NCBI RefSeq assembly: GCF_029894335.1
Contig: NZ_JARXZC010000002.1
Location: forward strand, 124,001-188,000
Direction: 5' to 3'
Source: Kitasatospora sp. MAP5-34
Lineage (GTDB): Bacteria > Actinomycetota > Actinomycetes > Streptomycetales > Streptomycetaceae
Length of the DNA stretch: 64,000 nucleotides
In this document: positions 60,119 through 64,000 of the stretch, one piece after another
How the letters are laid out: each line of letters opens with the position of its first letter
Numbering within the stretch: position 1 is the stretch's first letter
Made by a program: the position numbers and the translations under genes
The notes under the pieces: generated by a model
Database searches by the model: none
What the model was told of the DNA's origin: nothing
The model's input: the letters and a program-made list of their open reading frames with translations, nothing else

Positions 60119-61735
60119 ATGACGTACGCGGCGGTCACCGACCCCCCCACCCCTGTGGCCGGGCCCGACGCGCCGCCCCGCAGCGGGCCGCTCTCCTGGG
60201 CGGTCCGGTACTCGGGGTGGCTCGGGCCGATCGCCGTCGCGCTCTTCGCCGGCCTGCTGCGGTTCTGGAACCTCGGGTACCCCAACGCTTTCGTCTTCGA
60301 CGAGACGTACTACCCCAAGGACGCCTGGTCCCTGCTGCAACAGGGCTACGAGGGCGTCTGGCCGGACAACGCCAACACCGACGTCCTCGCCGTCCCGCAG
60401 ATCGTCCCGCTCTCCCCGGCGCCCGAGTTCATCGCGCACCCGCCGCTCGGCAAATGGGTGATCTCGCTCGGTGAGTGGGCGTACGGACTGCACCCCTTCG
60501 GCTGGCGGGTGATGGTCGCGCTGCTCGGCACCCTGACGGTGCTGATGCTGGCCCGGATCGGGCGGCGGCTGTTCTCCTCCACCCTGCTCGGCTGCACCGC
60601 CGCGCTGCTGATGGCGGTGGACGGCCTGCAGTTCGTGATGAGCCGGGTCGGGCTGCTCGACGGTGTGCTGATGTTCTTCGTGCTGGCCGCCTTCGGCTGC
60701 CTGCTGATCGACCGCGACCACACCCGGGAGTACCTGCGCGCCGCGCGCGCCGAGGGCGGCACGGCCGGTGACGAGGTCCGGCTCGGCCTGCGGCCCTGGC
60801 GGCTCGCCGCCGGGCTGCTGCTCGGCGCGGCCTGCGCCACCAAATGGAACGGCGCCCAGATCCTCGCCGTGTTCGGCCTGCTGACCGTCCTCTGGGACCA
60901 GGCGGGCCGCCGCTGGGCGGGGGCGCGCCGCCCGTACCGCTCGATGCTGCGCCGGGACGCGCTGCCCGCCTTCCTCTCCCTGGTCGCCGTCGCCGCCGTG
61001 GTGTACGTCAGTTCCTGGGCGGGCTGGTTCCTCACAAAGGGTGGTTTCGACCGGCAGTGGGCCGACGGGCGGGCCGGGCTCTCCCCGCCCCGGACACCGG
61101 TGGTGGACATTCCGCTGCCGCAGGTTTCGATGAGCTGGGTGCCCGAGGGGCTGCGCAGTTGGTGGCACTACCAGGCGCAGATGTACGACTTCAATACCGG
61201 TCTGAGCACCCCGCACACCTACCAGTCCAACCCGTGGAGCTGGCTCGTCCAGGGCCGCCCGGTCTCCATGTACTGGCAGCAGGTGCCGCAGGGCCAGCGC
61301 GGCTGCACGGCGCCAGGCGGCTGCGCGAGCCAGATCCTGGCACTCGGCACCCCGCTGCTCTGGTGGACGGCCTGCTTCGCGCTGGTCTACCTGCTCTGGC
61401 GCTGGTTCTTCCGCCGGGACTGGCGCTCCGGCGCGGTGCTGGCGGCCGTCGCGGCGATCTACCTGCCCTGGTTCCAGTACCAGCACCGCACCATCTTCTC
61501 CTTCTACATGGTGGTGCTGGTGCCCTTCCTCTGTCTGGCGGTGGCGCAGCTGCTCGGCGCGATCGTCGGGCCGCCCGGCTGCTCGGCGCGGCGCCGCCGG
61601 TACGGCGCGGGGGCGGCCGGGGCGATCGTGCTGGCCATCATGATCTGCTTCCTCTTCTTCTACCCGCTCTACACGGCGGAGGTGATCCCGATGACGGACT
61701 GGCAGAACCGGATGTGGTTCACCAGCTGGATCTGA
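60119..61735 (+). CDS. pmt: dolichyl/polyprenyl-phosphate-mannose protein O-mannosyltransferase (Pmt)
   Basis: 538 residues with about 11 membrane segments. The catalytic first loop has the Asp-Glu of the family (NAFVFDETYYPKDAWSLL), followed by EFIAHPPLGKWVISLGEW with its conserved His-Pro-Pro-Leu-Gly-Lys. MSRVGLLDGVLMFFVLAAFG and ATKWNGAQILAVFGLLTVLW are also diagnostic, as is the large loop with NPWSWLVQGRPVSMYW. In actinomycetes Pmt transfers mannose from polyprenyl-phosphate-mannose to exported proteins and to phage receptors in S. coelicolor. The next gene starts three bases later, so they are probably coupled. Confidence 0.93.
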   Translation: MTYAAVTDPPTPVAGPDAPPRSGPLSWAVRYSGWLGPIAVALFAGLLRFWNLGYPNAFVFDETYYPKDAWSLLQQGYEGVWPDNANTDVLAVPQIVPLSPAPEFIAHPPLGKWVISLGEWAYGLHPFGWRVMVALLGTLTVLMLARIGRRLFSSTLLGCTAALLMAVDGLQFVMSRVGLLDGVLMFFVLAAFGCLLIDRDHTREYLRAARAEGGTAGDEVRLGLRPWRLAAGLLLGAACATKWNGAQILAVFGLLTVLWDQAGRRWAGARRPYRSMLRRDALPAFLSLVAVAAVVYVSSWAGWFLTKGGFDRQWADGRAGLSPPRTPVVDIPLPQVSMSWVPEGLRSWWHYQAQMYDFNTGLSTPHTYQSNPWSWLVQGRPVSMYWQQVPQGQRGCTAPGGCASQILALGTPLLWWTACFALVYLLWRWFFRRDWRSGAVLAAVAAIYLPWFQYQHRTIFSFYMVVLVPFLCLAVAQLLGAIVGPPGCSARRRRYGAGAAGAIVLAIMICFLFFYPLYTAEVIPMTDWQNRMWFTSWI

Positions 61736-61738
61736 CCG

Positions 61739-62491
61739 GTGGCCGCCACCCAGCTCCTCCCGGTGACCCCGCTGCTCGGGGTGGTCACGGCGCTGCTGGG
61801 CGTCGGCGCCGTCGCGGCGGCGGGCTGGGGCCTGCTCGGGTACGGGCGGGCCGTGCTGCGCGCCGGGGTACGGGCGGTGGTGCAGCTGGCGGTGGTCGCG
61901 TCGGTGATCACCTGGGTGGTCGGCTCGCTCTGGACGTCCGCGCTGTTCGTCCTGGTGATGTTCGCGGTCGCCGTCCGCACCGCCGGGCGCCGGATGACCG
62001 ACGGGCCGGGCTGGGTCTGGGCGGCGGCCCCGATCGGCCTCGGCATACTGCCGGTGCTGGCCCTGCTGCTCGGCACCGGGTTGCTGCCGCTGAAGGGCAT
62101 CTCGATCATCCCGGTGGCCGGCATCCTGATCGGCGGCGCGCTCAGCGCCACCTCGCTGGCGGGCCGCCGGGCGCTGGACGAGCTGCGCCAGCGGCGCGGC
62201 GAGGTGGAGGCGGCGCTCGCGCTCGGCTTCGAGGACCGGGACGCCCGCCTGGAGATCTGCCGTACGGCCGCCGCGACCTCGCTGGTGCCCGCGCTGGACC
62301 AGACCCGGACGGTGGGCCTGGTCACACTGCCCGGCGCCTTCGTCGGCATGCTGCTCGGCGGCGCCACGCCCGTCCAGGCCGGAGCCGTACAGCTGTTCGT
62401 CCTGATCGCGCTGCTCGCGGTGGAGTCGGTCGCGATCGTGGTGGTGTTGGAGCTGGTCGGGCGGGGGAAGGTCACCACCGGAGTCCAGTAG
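61739..62491 (+). CDS. FetB/YbbM-type (UPF0014) ABC transporter permease
   Basis: 250 residues from a GTG three bases after pmt. About seven hydrophobic segments. Family signatures include RAGVRAVVQLAVVASVITWV near the start, ISIIPVAGILIGGALSATSL, and RTAAATSLVPALDQTRTVGLVTLPGAFVGMLLGG, all typical of the UPF0014/FetB group, linked in E. coli to iron homeostasis and in plants to ALS3/STAR2. The ATPase partner (FetA) is not in this window. Metal transport would fit the Mn-type riboswitch and GDT1 exporter that follow, but these are a separate unit. Confidence 0.85.
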   Translation: MAATQLLPVTPLLGVVTALLGVGAVAAAGWGLLGYGRAVLRAGVRAVVQLAVVASVITWVVGSLWTSALFVLVMFAVAVRTAGRRMTDGPGWVWAAAPIGLGILPVLALLLGTGLLPLKGISIIPVAGILIGGALSATSLAGRRALDELRQRRGEVEAALALGFEDRDARLEICRTAAATSLVPALDQTRTVGLVTLPGAFVGMLLGGATPVQAGAVQLFVLIALLAVESVAIVVVLELVGRGKVTTGVQ

Positions 62492-62492
62492 G

Positions 62493-62629
62493 CTGGTGGA
62501 CGTTGAAGGGGAGTAGCCCTCCACCGGACCGTCGACATACTGGCCCATTCGTGGGCCCGGCGCCCGGGACACCCAGCGGTTGCGGGGTGTTGGCGAGACC
62601 TTCGGCCGCAGTGCTGTGACCATGACCAG
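62493..62629 (+). ncRNA. yybP-ykoY-type manganese riboswitch
   Basis: The leader of the GDT1-type gene contains both halves of the yybP-ykoY core: AAGGGGAGTAGCC at 62506-62518 and GGCGAGACCTTCGGCC at 62592-62607. They are separated by GC-rich stems, and short outer arms (CTGGT 62493-62497 / ACCAG 62625-62629) close the element. This class senses Mn2+ and commonly precedes GDT1/TMEM165 (UPF0016) and MntP exporters, as here. The limits are approximate. A following hairpin may be the expression platform. Confidence 0.8.
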
Positions 62630-62630
62630 T

Positions 62631-62674
62631 GCTGTCGGGCCGAGGCGTCCCTGACGGAGCACCGGCCCGGCAGC
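62631..62674 (+). terminator. hairpin between riboswitch and GDT1 gene (expression platform)
   Basis: GCTGTCGGGCCG (62631-62642) pairs with CGGCCCGGCAGC (62663-62674), 12 pairs including one G-T. It begins one base after the riboswitch closing stem and ends 24 bases before the ATG. It is a candidate Mn-controlled terminator. There is no T-tract, so control of translation is also possible. Confidence 0.55.
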
Positions 62675-62698
62675 CCTACCTAGGGAATCCCACCACCG

Positions 62699-63280
62699 AT
62701 GAGCCTGACCATTGCCGCTCTCACCTTCGGCGTCATCTTCCTGGCCGAACTGCCGGACAAGACCGCGCTGGCCAGCCTGGTGCTCGGCACCCGCTACCGG
62801 GCGGGCTACGTCTTCGCCGGGATCGCCGCCGCCTTCGCCCTCCAGGTCGGGCTGGCCCTGGTCGCGGGCAGCCTGCTGGCGATGCTGCCGCACCGCTGGG
62901 TGGAGGGCGTCACCGGCCTGCTCTTCCTGCTCGGCGCGGCGATGCTGCTCCGGCACAACGACGACGAGGAGGGCCACGCGGGGAAGGAGCCGTCCTCGGC
63001 CGGCTTCTGGCGGGTGGCCGGCGCGAGCTTCGTGGTCGTCGCGGTCGCCGAGTTCGGCGACCTCACCCAGATCATGACGGCCAACCTGGCGGCGAAGTAC
63101 GCCGACCCGCTCTCGGTCGGCCTGGGCGCCTGGCTGGCACTCTGCGCGGTGGGCGGGATCGCCATCGTGGGCGGGCAGAAGCTGCTGCAGTACGTGCCGA
63201 TGAAGGTGATCGTCAGGGTCGCCGCCGGGATCATGCTGCTGCTGGCGGCCTTCAGCCTGGTCGAGGCGATCGTGGGCTGA
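62699..63280 (+). CDS. GDT1/TMEM165 (UPF0016) family manganese exporter
   Basis: 193 residues, six membrane helices in two related halves. Each half has the family's acidic motif: VIFLAELPDKTALASLVL (usual form E-x-G-D-K-(S/T); here ELPDKT) and VAVAEFGDLTQIMTANLAAK. A charged loop (RHNDDEEGHAGKEP) separates the halves. These proteins export Mn2+ (or Ca2+) using the two acidic motifs as the ion path. The yybP-ykoY-type leader upstream fits Mn-induced expression. It is a single gene. Confidence 0.92.
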   Translation: MSLTIAALTFGVIFLAELPDKTALASLVLGTRYRAGYVFAGIAAAFALQVGLALVAGSLLAMLPHRWVEGVTGLLFLLGAAMLLRHNDDEEGHAGKEPSSAGFWRVAGASFVVVAVAEFGDLTQIMTANLAAKYADPLSVGLGAWLALCAVGGIAIVGGQKLLQYVPMKVIVRVAAGIMLLLAAFSLVEAIVG

Positions 63281-63302
63281 GAGCGCGACCCGGGCAGCTG
63301 AG

Positions 63303-64000
63303 TCAGCAGCCGGAGCGCTGCGCCAGGGCGGCCTGGGTGTTCGGGCCGGCCACACCGTCGGGGTCGCCCTGGACACCCTGCATGGACTGGAAGTAGCTGA
63401 CGGCCTGCTCGGTGTTGCTGCCGAAGCTCCCGTTGACCTTCACGTGCATCCAGCACAGCACCACGGCGAGCTTCTGCTGCAACGCCAGGACCTGGTCGCC
63501 GCTGTCGCCGTACTGCAGAACGCCCGGCGTCGCCACCGTCCCGGAGGATGTCGGGGTGTCGGTGCTCGGTGTGGCGCTGGGGGTGGTGGGGCTCGGGCTC
63601 GGGGAGGGGGACGCGGCCTGGGTCACCGGCGGGCTGCTCACGGCGGACGGCGTAGGGCTGGCGGTGGGCTTGTGGGTCGCCTTCGTACGGGACGGCGAGG
63701 GGCTCGGACTGTCCGACGCGGACGGCGAGGGGACGGCGCTGACGGAGGCGGCCGGGAGGGTCGCCTCCGAGGTACTGACCGCCAGCGGGACGGCGGCCGC
63801 ACTGCTGCCGTGGCCGCCGTCCGAGAACGGTGAGACGAGGAGGGCCAGGCCCGCCCCCACGGCTGCGATGCCCGCGCCCGCCGAGAGGATGACGGCCCGT
63901 CTGCGGCCCGGCGAGGACTGCCGCTGCCGCGCGCGCTGCTCGGCCCGGCCACCTGCGGCCGACTGCTGCTGCCCGTGCGCGGGTTGCTGGTACGCGGGTT
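63303..64000 (-). CDS. membrane protein with peptidoglycan-binding domain, partial (5' end off the window)
   Basis: The frame runs leftward from beyond base 64000 to the stop at 63303; an internal GTG at 63860 is not the real start because the frame is open and well-coded upstream (Gln/Arg/Ala-rich, ending GRRRAVIL). A single membrane helix follows (ILSAGAGIAAVGAGLALLVS). Outside comes a Pro/Ser/Thr-rich spacer of about 85 residues, then a peptidoglycan_binding_1-like domain: LQYGDSGDQVLALQQKL, NGSFGSNTEQAVSYFQSM, DPDGVAGPNTQAAL. It anchors to cell wall. No catalytic domain is present in the visible part; the missing N-terminal part is cytoplasmic. Confidence 0.85.
   Translation of the reverse strand, partial: PAYQQPAHGQQQSAAGGRAEQRARQRQSSPGRRRAVILSAGAGIAAVGAGLALLVSPFSDGGHGSSAAAVPLAVSTSEATLPAASVSAVPSPSASDSPSPSPSRTKATHKPTASPTPSAVSSPPVTQAASPSPSPSPTTPSATPSTDTPTSSGTVATPGVLQYGDSGDQVLALQQKLAVVLCWMHVKVNGSFGSNTEQAVSYFQSMQGVQGDPDGVAGPNTQAALAQRSGC

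Noticed and set aside
59936..63376. The N-terminal 1100+ codons of an open frame continuing upstream of the MerR-clamp gene
   Set aside because: Antisense to pmt, the permease and GDT1, which all have clear families; the translation is His/Arg/Gln/Pro low-complexity. Only the part from 59935 leftward is a gene.

Overview
The base composition (well over 70% G+C by eye, with G/C dominating third codon positions), the frequent GTG starts and the gene content point to a filamentous actinomycete of the Streptomyces/Kitasatospora type. That content includes an LAL-type LuxR regulator, a CU044_2847/VMAP/MoxR/SAV_2336 module, a MerR-sliding clamp fusion, an orphan SEDS protein, a Pls-type NRPS and DasR-like sites. 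The genus is inferred; the window holds no rRNA. No CRISPR array, intact insertion sequence or prophage was seen.

Layout. 1-5.4 kb: a truncated coiled-coil gene, tRNA-Val(UAC), a gene-poor strip with a decayed P5C-reductase-like remnant, an HTH-transglycosylase protein, a Tat-exported DUF4185 protein and an RNase H. 5.5-18.4 kb: a compact, apparently undescribed thiazole-peptide (RiPP) locus. It has an LAL regulator, a 59-residue precursor on the minus strand with a thiopeptide-like leader and a Cys-rich core, a divergent promoter with repeated operator-like sites, and five overlapping plus-strand genes (split LanB glutamylating domain, ocin-ThiF-like E1 partner, YcaO cyclodehydratase, nitroreductase-fold dehydrogenase, and an elimination domain fused to a SagB-type dehydrogenase). 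The set resembles the lactazole enzymes, but no separate pyridine synthase, transporter or immunity gene is visible.

18.6-31.2 kb: housekeeping and metabolic genes: lipoamide dehydrogenase, SEDS protein, uppP, glyoxylate carboligase with AllR-like half-sites upstream, a FabR-like TetR next to two small membrane proteins, a secreted serine protease, and a TetR-AidB-like-amidohydrolase operon. 31.4-38.5 kb: a decayed LPxTG surface protein, then a four-gene conflict-type module: Trypco1, trypsin-VMAP-C, MoxR ATPase, and a vWA-like/pseudo-caspase/TIR protein.

38.5-48.8 kb: tryptophan-to-kynurenine catabolism (kynU, kynA, Lrp), MarC, then a divergon for D-amino acid and ketosugar acid catabolism (ridA, IclR, sugar kinase / PLP deaminase, broken D-aminoacylase, KDPG-type aldolase), barstar, DoxX, a lipoprotein and a Uma2 protein. 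48.8-57.4 kb: a chitinase with DasR-type sites, and an epsilon-poly-lysine-synthetase-like NRPS coupled to an M1 metallopeptidase, with three operator-like palindromes upstream. 57.4-64 kb: a MarR/MFS divergon, a MerR-clamp fusion, a protein mannosyltransferase, an ABC-type permease, and a yybP-ykoY-type manganese riboswitch in front of a GDT1/TMEM165 exporter. The last gene, a peptidoglycan-binding membrane protein, runs off the right edge.

The two systems most worth attention are the RiPP locus (5.5-18.4 kb) and the VMAP/MoxR/TIR module (32.3-38.5 kb). All functions are assigned by reading the sequence; no database search was run.
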